DNA from: Defluviitalea raffinosedens
GTDB taxonomy: Bacteria > Bacillota > Clostridia > Lachnospirales > Defluviitaleaceae
Reading direction: 5' to 3'
DNA: 46,926 bases
NCBI RefSeq assembly: GCF_016908775.1
Contig: NZ_JAFBEP010000024.1
Coordinates: 1-46,926 of the forward strand
The position numbers and the translations under genes were made by a program. Positions within the stretch are counted from its first letter, which is position 1. Every line of letters begins with the position of its first letter. The notes under the pieces are model-generated. The model saw only the letters and a program-made list of their open reading frames with translations. It had not been told where the DNA came from and ran no database searches. Shown one piece after another: positions 34,643-43,092 of the stretch.

Positions 34643-35992
34643 TTACTTCGTTTCAGTGCTTTCCCAATAAGACTTAAAGAAAACAACAAATACACTGATC
34701 ATTAACCCAAGAACAAAGCCAATAGCTACATTAAGCATTTTATTTGGTGATGAAGGCATTTCCGGAACTGCAGCAGCAGAAGATACGATAATACTTGCCC
34801 TACCAATATCTGCTGCTACGTTTTGCTCTGCTTCATTTTTTCTTGTTTGATATGCTTCAAAAGACTGTTCTGCTAATTCGTAATTTCTCATAACTTCGTT
34901 ATATTTGTATTCTTCTGTAGCTAAAGTTGCACGTAGTTCAGTTAATCTTGCTTGAATTTCCTCAATCTTCTGCTCTAAAACCTCTTTCTCAGATACATTC
35001 TGAATCAGTCTTGTTTCCATTTGGGTTCTCTGAGCTGCCAGCATTGTACTTTCCAAAGCTGAAGCATTGGAAATATCAAACTCTATTTCCTGCCCTATAG
35101 TCATATAGTTACTATCATTATTTTGAATATTACCTGATTGAGAAGCGTTATCATCTTTCTGAGTATTATTGGCATCATTGGTGTTATTTGCACTGGTTAT
35201 ACCCTGTACTTCATTTAATTGAATCTTGCCTTTGATTGCTCCAATATTAACATTATTAGATTTTATACCATTTCTTTCTAAAGTCTCAAGACTTTTTAGA
35301 TCCGACTGTATTTGTCTTTCCGTATCAATCAATCTCTGCTTATACAAAGTCAATTGGTCTCTAAGCGTAATGATTTCCTGATTGAGTTCCTCAATATCCT
35401 TAGCATTCTTTAAATAATCCCTTTTCTTTTGTGCCTCTTCGTCAAGAAGTTTTTTGGTTGCCTCCAGTTGCTCGTTGATCGCTTGTACTGCCTGCTCACC
35501 TTTTCTTTTTGTCATTCTCGTAATAAACTGAATAAAATTCTCACTCAGAGAATTAGCAATCTTGGCTGCCAACTCCGGATCCTTGTCCTTTACTGTTACA
35601 CGAATAAGATTCGTATCCTCCACAACTTCCAGAGCAACTTTATCCCTTAAAGAACGAATTTTCATCGTTTTACCTTCTGAGTCTTTTAAATCTAAAGCAA
35701 TAATCGTAGCTTGTACTACTTCAGAATTTAAAAACTGTTCTTTATAGGTTTCTATCGTCATCTCAGGATATTGACTAATCGTATCTAAAACATCAGTACT
35801 ATTCGCAATTTCCTTGTTCTGCCGAGAACCTATGGGGTTCGCCAAAAGTGTCGCCCTTGCTTCATACACCGGCGGCATTATAAAACTTACTACAACAGAA
35901 AGTATAACAGCAACAGCTGTAATAATACCTATTAATTTTTTACCTTTTAAAAGAACCTCAATAAGCTCCCTTAAGCTAATTTCTTCTTCCAT
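34643..35992 (-). CDS. Wzz/Cap-type polysaccharide chain-length regulator
   Basis: A 449-residue polysaccharide co-polymerase. Two membrane segments bracket the protein: near 18-38 (LIGIITAVAVILSVVVSFI) and near the C-terminus (MLNVAIGFVLGLMISVFVVFF). Between them is the Wzz domain and a long coiled coil (about 165-235 and 320-400; ELNQEIITLRDQLTLYKQRL). The proline-rich motif VPEMPSSPNK precedes the last membrane segment. An Asn-rich low-complexity loop sits in the middle (ITSANNTNDANNTQKDD). No fused or neighbouring BY-kinase is present, unlike many Gram-positive CpsC/CpsD pairs. ATG 35992 has AGGAGG seven bases upstream. It sets polymer length for the locus. Confidence 0.9.
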   Translation of the reverse strand: MEEEISLRELIEVLLKGKKLIGIITAVAVILSVVVSFIMPPVYEARATLLANPIGSRQNKEIANSTDVLDTISQYPEMTIETYKEQFLNSEVVQATIIALDLKDSEGKTMKIRSLRDKVALEVVEDTNLIRVTVKDKDPELAAKIANSLSENFIQFITRMTKRKGEQAVQAINEQLEATKKLLDEEAQKKRDYLKNAKDIEELNQEIITLRDQLTLYKQRLIDTERQIQSDLKSLETLERNGIKSNNVNIGAIKGKIQLNEVQGITSANNTNDANNTQKDDNASQSGNIQNNDSNYMTIGQEIEFDISNASALESTMLAAQRTQMETRLIQNVSEKEVLEQKIEEIQARLTELRATLATEEYKYNEVMRNYELAEQSFEAYQTRKNEAEQNVAADIGRASIIVSSAAAVPEMPSSPNKMLNVAIGFVLGLMISVFVVFFKSYWESTETK

Positions 35993-36092
35993 CACTCATC
36001 CTCCTATGATAAGATTCTACAATATGAGTCCTTATTATTATATTATAAATACCATTATTCTTCAATGCTGGGCTTATGGCAATTTGAACTTC

Positions 36093-37223
36093 TTACATAT
36101 TAATAAAGATTCTATATATTTTATCCATTTCCAAAAGAGTATTCTCAATTGAATACGTTTTAATTTTTTCTTTTACTTTATGCCTCATTTCTTTAACTTG
36201 TTCAGAATCTTTCATGATTTTCAAAATGGCTTCCTTTGTTTTTTCTATATCCCCTATTGGCACAAGATACCCTTCCTCACCATGGGTTATTAAATCCTTA
36301 TTCCCCCTTATATCCGTAGCAATAATAGGCAGTCCCGCTGCCATAGCCTCCATCACAGCCCTGGGTAATCCTTCTCTTTTGGAAGTTAAAATAAACGCAT
36401 CTCCCGCCCATAAAATTCCGGGAATATCTCTTCTGTAACCGAGGAAATGTATATTTTTAGATATATTTAACTTCTCTACCCAGCTTTTTAAATGCTCTTC
36501 TTCTTCTCCTCGCCCAACCAAAAGCAAATGAATACTTGGATCTATTTTCACTACTTCTTGCATAGCATGAATAATTTGCCTCTGATTCTTATTCTTCGTA
36601 AATTCTCCGACACAAACCAATAACTGATCTGACTCTTTAAAACCCATTGCTTCTTTCTGTGCTTCTTTATCAAAATTCTGAGGAACAGAATAGTTTTCCA
36701 GAGATAATCCTACTCCATGGACATAGAATAAACCATCTTTTCTTTTTAAATGAAAGCTTTTTCCTCTTTCATAATCTTCATGATTAATTGTAATAAGTCC
36801 ATGGGTCCAGCGAGCTGCCATTTTCTCCATAGGATAATAAATAAGCCAATTTAAAATCGGTGCTCCTTTATAAAAATGAAAGCCGTGGGCAGTATATAAA
36901 ACCGGCTCAGTCTTTGTGATTTTAGCTACAAATCGACCCAAAAAAGCAGCTACAGGAGTATGGACATGCACTAAATCAAATCGCTCTGTTGCCATCAAAT
37001 TTTTCAACTCAGCAAAAGCTCTAAATAATTTGGGCGAATATGGGGATCTCGAAAAATCTATGGGATGAAAAATGACTCCCATGGATTCTAATTCTTTTGT
37101 CCTTTCCCCCGATCTTGCAGCAATGTGTACTTCTGCTCCCCGCTTCTGAAAATATTCTATATAGGGGATATGAAAAGATGTAAAATGAAAATCGACACTG
37201 GCAATTAGCAAAATTTTTTTCAT
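36093..37223 (-). CDS. GT4-family glycosyltransferase
   Basis: A 376-residue GT-B retaining glycosyltransferase of family 4 (RfaG/GT1-like domains). The N-terminal domain has FHIPYIEYFQKRGAEVHIAA and LVHVHTPVAAFLGR; the C-terminal domain has LLVCVGEFTKNKNQ, FLGYRRDIPGILWAGDAFILTSKREGLPRAVMEAMAAGLPIIAT, which includes the conserved nucleotide-sugar-binding EGLP-E7E pattern. It probably adds a sugar to the lipid-linked repeat unit at the cytosolic face of the membrane. GGAGG lies four bases before ATG 37223. No terminator is seen before the Wzz gene, so the two may be co-transcribed. Confidence 0.93.
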   Translation of the reverse strand: MKKILLIASVDFHFTSFHIPYIEYFQKRGAEVHIAARSGERTKELESMGVIFHPIDFSRSPYSPKLFRAFAELKNLMATERFDLVHVHTPVAAFLGRFVAKITKTEPVLYTAHGFHFYKGAPILNWLIYYPMEKMAARWTHGLITINHEDYERGKSFHLKRKDGLFYVHGVGLSLENYSVPQNFDKEAQKEAMGFKESDQLLVCVGEFTKNKNQRQIIHAMQEVVKIDPSIHLLLVGRGEEEEHLKSWVEKLNISKNIHFLGYRRDIPGILWAGDAFILTSKREGLPRAVMEAMAAGLPIIATDIRGNKDLITHGEEGYLVPIGDIEKTKEAILKIMKDSEQVKEMRHKVKEKIKTYSIENTLLEMDKIYRIFINM

Positions 37224-37322
37224 ATTTCCTCCATTTAAAGTTTAATTTTTGTCATTTAATTATATCACATAACAAATTAGTAAAAAATCATCATCCGAAA
37301 TAGTACTTTTGACTTTTTTTAT

Positions 37323-37350
37323 TTGGGTAAAATCAGTAGTATGTTATAAT
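37323..37350 (+). promoter_or_regulatory. Promoter of the HD-GYP gene
   Basis: TTGGGT (37323-37328), a 16-base spacer and the extended -10 element TGTTATAAT ending at 37350. The leader to ATG 37435 is about 80 bases with no known riboswitch pattern; no c-di-GMP riboswitch was recognised. Confidence 0.65.
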
Positions 37351-37434
37351 AATTATAGAATAATGCTGAAATTTAGGAAAAAAGATTCAAATTTCTAGTA
37401 CACTAGACTAGATTGTGATAAAGGGGATATGCCT

Positions 37435-38448
37435 ATGTGGAATCATTTTAAAAGCATTAAAAACTATCAGCTACTCATCTTCTCATATCTTCTTTCCATT
37501 TTAATTGCTTTTATCATTTATATGAGTGGCGGAACCCATACTGCATACCCTTATTTTATGAATATACCAATTATTTTAGCTACATTCACCAATGGAAAAA
37601 TTAAAGGACTCATTCATGCTATAATAAGCGGATTACTATTGGGTCCATATATGCCATTGTTTGCTGATTCCCATACTGAGCAAAAACCTCTTAACTGGAT
37701 CATTCGACTGTTATTCTTTGTATTAATGTCTTTAATCATAGGTTTCCTCTCCGACTATTCCAAGAAAGAATATGAAAAAAACAACGCTATCACCAAAGAA
37801 ATCTCTGACTCCCATATGGCAACCATTTATGCCCTGGTTAAATTATCTGAATCCAGAGACGATGAAACAGGAACACATATTGAAAGAGTTTCTGTTCTGT
37901 GTAAGCTTTTAACTGAAAAATTACTTCATCTTCCAAAATACGCCAATTACATTGATGATCGTTTCATTGAGAATATTTATAAAGCCAGCGCATTACACGA
38001 TATAGGCAAAGTAGGTATTCCCGATCGTATCCTCCTGAAACCAGGTAAACTTACTAATGAAGAATTTGAGGTGATCAAGCGGCATACAGTCATCGGAGCC
38101 AATACCCTTTTAGAAGTTCAAAAGAAATACCCTAATAATAAATTTTTAGAATTTGGAATAGATATCACGTATTATCATCATGAAAAATGGAATGGAAAAG
38201 GCTATCCTTTCGGTTTGTCCAAAGAAGAAATCCCCCTTTGCGCAAGAATTATGGCTTTAGTGGATGTATATGATGCCCTGCGCTCAAAAAGAGTCTATAA
38301 AGAACCTTACAGCCACGAAGAAAGTCTTGAAATCATCAAAGAGGGCAAAGGCAGCCATTTTGATCCGGAAATTACAGATGTGTTTTTAGAAAATGAAGGA
38401 GAATTTAAAGAGTTATTTGAGAGAATAACAATGAATTTTGAAGTCTAA
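37435..38448 (+). CDS. Membrane HD-GYP protein (probable c-di-GMP phosphodiesterase)
   Basis: A 337-residue protein. The N-terminus carries several membrane segments (LLIFSYLLSILIAFIIYM, IIRLLFFVLMSLIIGFL and shorter ones), a MASE-like input module. A short linker leads to an HD-GYP domain: TGTHIERVS, SALHDIGKVGIPD (HD pair and IGK), HHEKWNGKGYPFGL (the GYP loop) and DVYDALRSKRVYKEP. All metal-binding and GYP residues are present, so c-di-GMP hydrolysis is expected. ATG 37435 lies eight bases after AAAGGGG; an ATG at 37429 is too close. Lying inside the polysaccharide region but on the opposite strand, it may control polymer synthesis; that is inference. Confidence 0.88.
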   Translation: MWNHFKSIKNYQLLIFSYLLSILIAFIIYMSGGTHTAYPYFMNIPIILATFTNGKIKGLIHAIISGLLLGPYMPLFADSHTEQKPLNWIIRLLFFVLMSLIIGFLSDYSKKEYEKNNAITKEISDSHMATIYALVKLSESRDDETGTHIERVSVLCKLLTEKLLHLPKYANYIDDRFIENIYKASALHDIGKVGIPDRILLKPGKLTNEEFEVIKRHTVIGANTLLEVQKKYPNNKFLEFGIDITYYHHEKWNGKGYPFGLSKEEIPLCARIMALVDVYDALRSKRVYKEPYSHEESLEIIKEGKGSHFDPEITDVFLENEGEFKELFERITMNFEV

Positions 38449-38451
38449 TCC

Positions 38452-38481
38452 AAAAGCCAAGGAACATTTCCTTGGCTTTTA
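38452..38481. terminator. Bidirectional intrinsic terminator
   Basis: AAAAGCCAAGGAA and TTCCTTGGCTTTT pair perfectly around a 3-base loop. It serves the HD-GYP gene and the convergent dehydratase gene. Confidence 0.9.
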
Positions 38482-38511
38482 GCAATTCATAGCTTTATAT
38501 TCTAAAAAACA

Positions 38512-40365
38512 TCAGAATAAATCATTGGAAGTATGATACGTAGGTACAACTGTCTGCAATGCCTTTATTATTTCTTTGTCCTCTTTATCAAGTACTTCTT
38601 TTAGAATCTCTATTTTCTCTTCTATTTCTTCCATTGTAATCTTCATTGGCTTTGCAATGTAAATCTTTTGATACTTCGTATTATTTAATCCTTCTTCTGC
38701 CATCAAAAGCTCTTCATAAAGCTTTTCTCCCGGTCGAAGCCCGGTATATTCGATCTTTATATCTTCATCTGGTTTAAATCCTGATAAGCGAATCAAATCC
38801 CTTGCCAATTTATCAATTTTAACTGGTTCTCCCATATCCAATACAAATATTTCTCCGCCCTTTGCCATAGCACCTGCCTGAATAACCAATTGAGCTGCCT
38901 CCGGTATGAGCATAAAATAACGAATAATATCCGGATGGGTAACTGTAACAGGCCCTCCCTGTTCTATTTGCTTTTTAAACAAAGGAATTACGCTACCACT
39001 ACTTCCCAGAACATTTCCAAAACGTACGGCAGCAAATTCCGTGCTACTTACTTCGTTAATTCCTTGTATAATCATCTCACAGAGCCTCTTGGTGGCTCCC
39101 ATAACATTAGTGGGATTTACGGCTTTATCCGTAGAAATTAATATAAAACGCTTTACATTAAATAAATGAGCAACTTTAACCAGATTCCACGTCCCCAGAA
39201 CATTGTTTTTAATTGCTTCTCCCGGATTCTTTTCCATCAATGGCACATGTTTATGGGCAGCAGCATGAAATACGATATCCGGATGATATGTCGCAAAAAC
39301 CTCCCTAAGTCTATCTTCTTCCCTGATACTGGCGATCACTGTTTCATAAGGAATATGTGGATAATGAATCTTCCATTCATTTTCTAAATTATACAGATTT
39401 TCTTCAGATATATCCAGCATCACTACTTTACTGGGGTTAAATCTTCCAATATTTCTACAAAGCTCAGAACCAATGGATCCACCTGCTCCTGTAACCAAAA
39501 CCACTTTGCTTTCAATATAACTGGATACTTCCTCAATATTTAAATCAACCGGTTCTCTGCCAAGTAAATCTTCAATATTGACCTGTCTCATTTTTTGGAG
39601 AAGTACGTCCTGAATATTACCAGTAAACTCTTTAATTTCATTTATAGAAGGAACAACTTTAATAGCACATTGAGTCTTTTTGCATTCGTGAATAATCTCT
39701 GCCAAATCCTTTTTATTAATGGAAGGTATCGCTATGATAATTTCATCAATTTTCTTCCCGTAAGCTAAAAATGAAATCATGTCTCTATTGCCCAATACAG
39801 GAACGCCATTAATCTTTCTTCCTAATTTATGAGAATCATCATCCACCAAGCATATGGGAACACGGTTGGAAGAAGGATGGTTTTTAAAACTTTGGATCAA
39901 TAATCCTCCGGCTTCTCCTGCTCCAACAATCATAACTCGCTTTCTTTTTCGCTTTACAAAGATATTTTCTTGAAAGGTTAATCGATTATAAATCTGCTTT
40001 ATAAACCTGGTTCCCCCAATAAAGAATAAATCTATCAACGTAGCAATTACATAAATAGAACGCGGAACATTTAAACTTAGAAAATAAATACCAATAATAA
40101 TCATTCCATTGGCAATACAGACCATAAAAAAGATATTAATTATCTCATCAATACCGGCATATTTCCAAATTGGTCGATACAACCCCATATAATAAAACAC
40201 AAGCAGCTTTATAAAAGTTACAAAAACAGCCATTTGAAAATAAACTTTTAGATAATCAAGAGGCATTCTAAGGCCAAAACGCAAATAATATGCTATTATA
40301 ATAGATAGATTGATCAAAATAATGTCTACACTAAAAATCCCTATTTTTCTTATGTTACTTTTCAT
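38512..40365 (-). CDS. Membrane-bound nucleotide-sugar 4,6-dehydratase (CapD/PglF/EpsC type)
   Basis: A 617-residue enzyme converting a UDP-HexNAc (probably UDP-GlcNAc) to a 4-keto-6-deoxy sugar. Four N-terminal membrane segments, a CoA-binding-like Rossmann domain (VMIVGAGEAGGLLI) and a catalytic SDR domain (VVLVTGAGGSIGSELCRN) are in order. The active-site stretch STDKAVNPTNVMGATKR has Met in place of Tyr, as in this dehydratase subfamily. Later FGNVLGSSGSVIPLF and GLRPGEKLYEEL are conserved. ATG 40365 has GGTGGAG five bases upstream; the frame opens earlier but the upstream ATGs overlap the promoter region. It supplies an amino-deoxy sugar for the polymer or for an acceptor sugar. Confidence 0.93.
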   Translation of the reverse strand: MKSNIRKIGIFSVDIILINLSIIIAYYLRFGLRMPLDYLKVYFQMAVFVTFIKLLVFYYMGLYRPIWKYAGIDEIINIFFMVCIANGMIIIGIYFLSLNVPRSIYVIATLIDLFFIGGTRFIKQIYNRLTFQENIFVKRKRKRVMIVGAGEAGGLLIQSFKNHPSSNRVPICLVDDDSHKLGRKINGVPVLGNRDMISFLAYGKKIDEIIIAIPSINKKDLAEIIHECKKTQCAIKVVPSINEIKEFTGNIQDVLLQKMRQVNIEDLLGREPVDLNIEEVSSYIESKVVLVTGAGGSIGSELCRNIGRFNPSKVVMLDISEENLYNLENEWKIHYPHIPYETVIASIREEDRLREVFATYHPDIVFHAAAHKHVPLMEKNPGEAIKNNVLGTWNLVKVAHLFNVKRFILISTDKAVNPTNVMGATKRLCEMIIQGINEVSSTEFAAVRFGNVLGSSGSVIPLFKKQIEQGGPVTVTHPDIIRYFMLIPEAAQLVIQAGAMAKGGEIFVLDMGEPVKIDKLARDLIRLSGFKPDEDIKIEYTGLRPGEKLYEELLMAEEGLNNTKYQKIYIAKPMKITMEEIEEKIEILKEVLDKEDKEIIKALQTVVPTYHTSNDLF

Positions 40366-40404
40366 AAATTCTCCACCATTCATCATATTCATTGAACTTT
40401 TATT

Positions 40405-40413
40405 ATTATATCA
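40405..40413 (-). promoter_or_regulatory. Extended -10 promoter of the dehydratase gene
   Basis: On the minus strand TGATATAAT (40413-40405), a perfect extended -10. It lies between the terminator of the manC-type gene and the dehydratase start, so this gene can be transcribed on its own. The -35 region is weak. Confidence 0.6.
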
Positions 40414-40425
40414 AATAATTAGATT

Positions 40426-40467
40426 TAAAAATACCCTTTTCATGCTCATTTGAAACATGAAAAGGGT
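40426..40467 (-). terminator. Intrinsic terminator after the manC-type gene
   Basis: On the minus strand ACCCTTTTCATG and CATGAAAAGGGT pair perfectly, 11-base loop, then ATTTTT. It lies just after the manC-type stop codon. Confidence 0.9.
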
Positions 40468-40473
40468 TTTGGT

Positions 40474-41541
40474 CTATAATAATTCATTTCTATTTTTAGC
40501 CTTTAACTCATCCACGATCAACTTTACATCCTGCGCTCTGTCTTTGGGGCAAACCAAAGTAGCATCAGGAGTATGTACGATAATCAGATTATCCACTCCT
40601 AAAGCGGCAATCAAATGCTCTTTTCCATAAGCAATGGTGTTCGTCGTATCAATATAAATATGGTCACCGACAATTATATTCCCTCGTTCATCTGCTTCAT
40701 AAATGCTGCCAAGGCTATCCCAGCTGCCCACATCGTTCCATCCAAAATCTCCTGGAACCACAAGAACTTCATTACTTCTCTCCATAATACCATAATCAAT
40801 CGAAATGTTTTGCATCTGAGGATAAAGAGCAGCAAGCGCTTTTGCTTCTTCCTCTGTATCTATATATTGCTCCAATTCTAGCAGTTTATCATAGAGTTTA
40901 GGCAAAAATCTTTTGATATTATCTAAAATAGTAGAAGCTTTCCATACAAACATACCGCTATTCCATAAGAATTTTCCGCTGTCTAAATATTCCCTGGCCT
41001 TTTGAATATTTGGTTTTTCTACAAATTCCTCAACTTCGTATACATTTTGATCTATTTCTTTTCCCATATGAATATAGCCATATCCTGTGCAAGGGAAAGT
41101 CGGCTTAATACCAATCGTAATCAGGTTGTTCGTAGATTCAGCTAAATCAAAGCATTTATCCAGTATCTTTATAAATTCCGATTCATTTTTAATAAAGTGG
41201 TCAGAAGGATGTACGCACATTAAAGCATCCTGTTCTCTCTTTCTTAGCACCATAGCAGCATATCCAATACAAGGTGCAGTATTTCTGCCAATAGGTTCTA
41301 AGAGAATATTACTTTTAGGGATCTCTTCAATAACAACTTCTTTCATAATCTCTTCCTGAACTTGATTGGTTACGATTAAGGTTTGATGATAAGGTACTAA
41401 AGGATTAATACGATTAATCGTTTCATTAATCATCACATCATTACCACTTAAATTAAGCAATTGCTTAGGGGAGGCTTGCCTTGATAATGGCCAGAAACGA
41501 GTACCTCCCCCACCTGCCATAATAACTGAATAACGTTTCAT
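40474..41541 (-). CDS. manC: Mannose-1-phosphate guanylyltransferase
   Basis: A 355-residue nucleotidyltransferase that makes GDP-mannose from mannose-1-phosphate and GTP. The pyrophosphorylase motif GGGGTRFWPLSR (11-22) opens the protein; VHPSDHFI, the FVEKP motif, FLWNSGMFVWKA and the GIMERS/DFGWNDVGSWDS region follow. The C-terminal cupin (phosphomannose isomerase) domain found in bifunctional enzymes is absent, so this is the short, single-function form. GGGAGG lies about 12 bases before ATG 41541, longer than usual; a stop codon just upstream excludes an earlier start. It provides GDP-mannose for the locus. Confidence 0.93.
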   Translation of the reverse strand: MKRYSVIMAGGGGTRFWPLSRQASPKQLLNLSGNDVMINETINRINPLVPYHQTLIVTNQVQEEIMKEVVIEEIPKSNILLEPIGRNTAPCIGYAAMVLRKREQDALMCVHPSDHFIKNESEFIKILDKCFDLAESTNNLITIGIKPTFPCTGYGYIHMGKEIDQNVYEVEEFVEKPNIQKAREYLDSGKFLWNSGMFVWKASTILDNIKRFLPKLYDKLLELEQYIDTEEEAKALAALYPQMQNISIDYGIMERSNEVLVVPGDFGWNDVGSWDSLGSIYEADERGNIIVGDHIYIDTTNTIAYGKEHLIAALGVDNLIIVHTPDATLVCPKDRAQDVKLIVDELKAKNRNELL

Positions 41542-41584
41542 ATTCTATACTATCCTCCCTTTCTGATTCTTTATATTTATAAGT

Positions 41585-41618
41585 AAAAAGCCAGTATCTT
41601 TATCATACTAGCTTTTTT
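41585..41618 (-). terminator. Intrinsic terminator after the initiating transferase gene
   Basis: On the minus strand AAAAAAGCTAGTAT and ATACTGGCTTTTT pair with one bulge. It overlaps the TAG stop codon at 41608. Confidence 0.85.
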
Positions 41619-43026
41619 GCAATTCTATATAACCTTTTCGTAAAACTTTTTTATAACTTAACTCCTTTAAAACACTATCAAAGTCCATATCATCCTTTAA
41701 ACCGATGGAACTCTCCTTTACAAAAACTATCTTAATCGTTTGCAAAATTAATTTAATGTCTAGCCAAAAAGAATAGTTCCTTATATATAGCAAATCATAT
41801 CTAAGCTTATCTTGTGGAGTTGTAGTATATTTCCCAAGTACTTGTGCCAACCCTGTAATTCCTGCCTTTACAGATACTCTATATTCAAAGTCAGGCATGT
41901 CTTTTATAAATCTCTCTACAAAATAAGGTCTTTCCGGTCTAGGTCCAACAATACTCATATGGCCCAAGAATACATTAAAAAATTGTGGCAGCTCATCTAG
42001 TCTAGTTGATCTGAGGAAATGTCCTATTGGCGTAATTCTAGGGTCTTTTTCTGAGGCTAACACGGGGCCTGTTAATTTCTCCGCATCTTTAACCATCGTT
42101 CGAAATTTATAAACATTAAATGTTCTATTTCCTTCTGTTACCCTCTCTTGCTTAAATAAAACAGGTCCGGGAGATGAAATTTTAATTGCAATAGTTATAA
42201 TCAGCATAATAGGAGCAGTAATAATAATTGCAACTCCTGATACGATTAAATCAAATATTCTTTTTATAAGCTTTTGCTCACTGGTCAACGTAAGATGCTG
42301 AACTCTAAAAAGAGGAATATCATCAAACTGATATAAAGAAGCATTCTTTATACTTATCTCAAACAAATCAGGAATGATAAACATATTTTTATTCTCTGAC
42401 ACACAGTAAGAAAAAATTTTAGATTTATCTTGCTCTGCAAGATCAGAGCAAATAAAAACATGCTCTACATCATTAATTAACTTCCGCGCTAACTTAAAAT
42501 CCTTCTGTAAATCAAATAAATATCTGACTTCATATAAATGGCCTGCAGACATGATAATCTTTCTTGCTGCTTCTTCTAATTCTTGTCCATGTCCAATAAT
42601 CAGAATAGATTGCTTACCATGTAATCGTCTTCTAACCTTTAAAATAAGGGTTCGCCAAATACTTAAAAGAATAACTTGCAAAATAGCCCCATATGCAAAA
42701 ACAGTTCTCGGAAATCCAAAACCACGTATAAAGAAAGTAACTGCCATACTAATAATTGTTAAGATAATCGTAATCAGTACAATCGTTAAAAGAGTTTCCC
42801 ATACAGTTTTTTGAAGAATTGAATACATCCCATATACATAAAAAAGAATAACAGCAGCAACACATATATAGGGTAATGAACTAACAAAAGGATCAAATGT
42901 ATGACTAGAAGGTTCTCCCTTGAATCGGATTCTAAATGCTAATAAGTAACTTACTACAATCAATAAAATATCTACAACTATTGTTCCCGTTTTAAAAATT
43001 CTCTTATTCTTAGTTATTATATCCAC
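41608..43026 (-). CDS. Polyprenyl glycosylphosphotransferase (WcaJ/EpsL-like initiating enzyme)
   Basis: A 472-residue membrane enzyme that starts polymer synthesis by placing a sugar-1-phosphate on undecaprenyl phosphate. Four N-terminal membrane segments are followed by a CoA-binding-like domain (SILIIGHGQELEEAARK) and the bacterial sugar transferase domain: KRIFDLIVSGVAIIITAPIML, SPGPVLFKQERV, VYKFRTM, STRLDELPQFFNV and IVGPRPERPYFVE. These are the catalytic blocks of the family. The start is GTG 43026, six bases after GAGGTG; GTG 43035 is too close to that site. It is the only initiating transferase in the window. Confidence 0.93.
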   Translation of the reverse strand: MDIITKNKRIFKTGTIVVDILLIVVSYLLAFRIRFKGEPSSHTFDPFVSSLPYICVAAVILFYVYGMYSILQKTVWETLLTIVLITIILTIISMAVTFFIRGFGFPRTVFAYGAILQVILLSIWRTLILKVRRRLHGKQSILIIGHGQELEEAARKIIMSAGHLYEVRYLFDLQKDFKLARKLINDVEHVFICSDLAEQDKSKIFSYCVSENKNMFIIPDLFEISIKNASLYQFDDIPLFRVQHLTLTSEQKLIKRIFDLIVSGVAIIITAPIMLIITIAIKISSPGPVLFKQERVTEGNRTFNVYKFRTMVKDAEKLTGPVLASEKDPRITPIGHFLRSTRLDELPQFFNVFLGHMSIVGPRPERPYFVERFIKDMPDFEYRVSVKAGITGLAQVLGKYTTTPQDKLRYDLLYIRNYSFWLDIKLILQTIKIVFVKESSIGLKDDMDFDSVLKELSYKKVLRKGYIELQKS

Positions 43027-43092
43027 TGTCCACACCTCATTTGACTAAATCCTACATAATAGGATACAGTGTTTCAATATTTTTGTAAAGTA

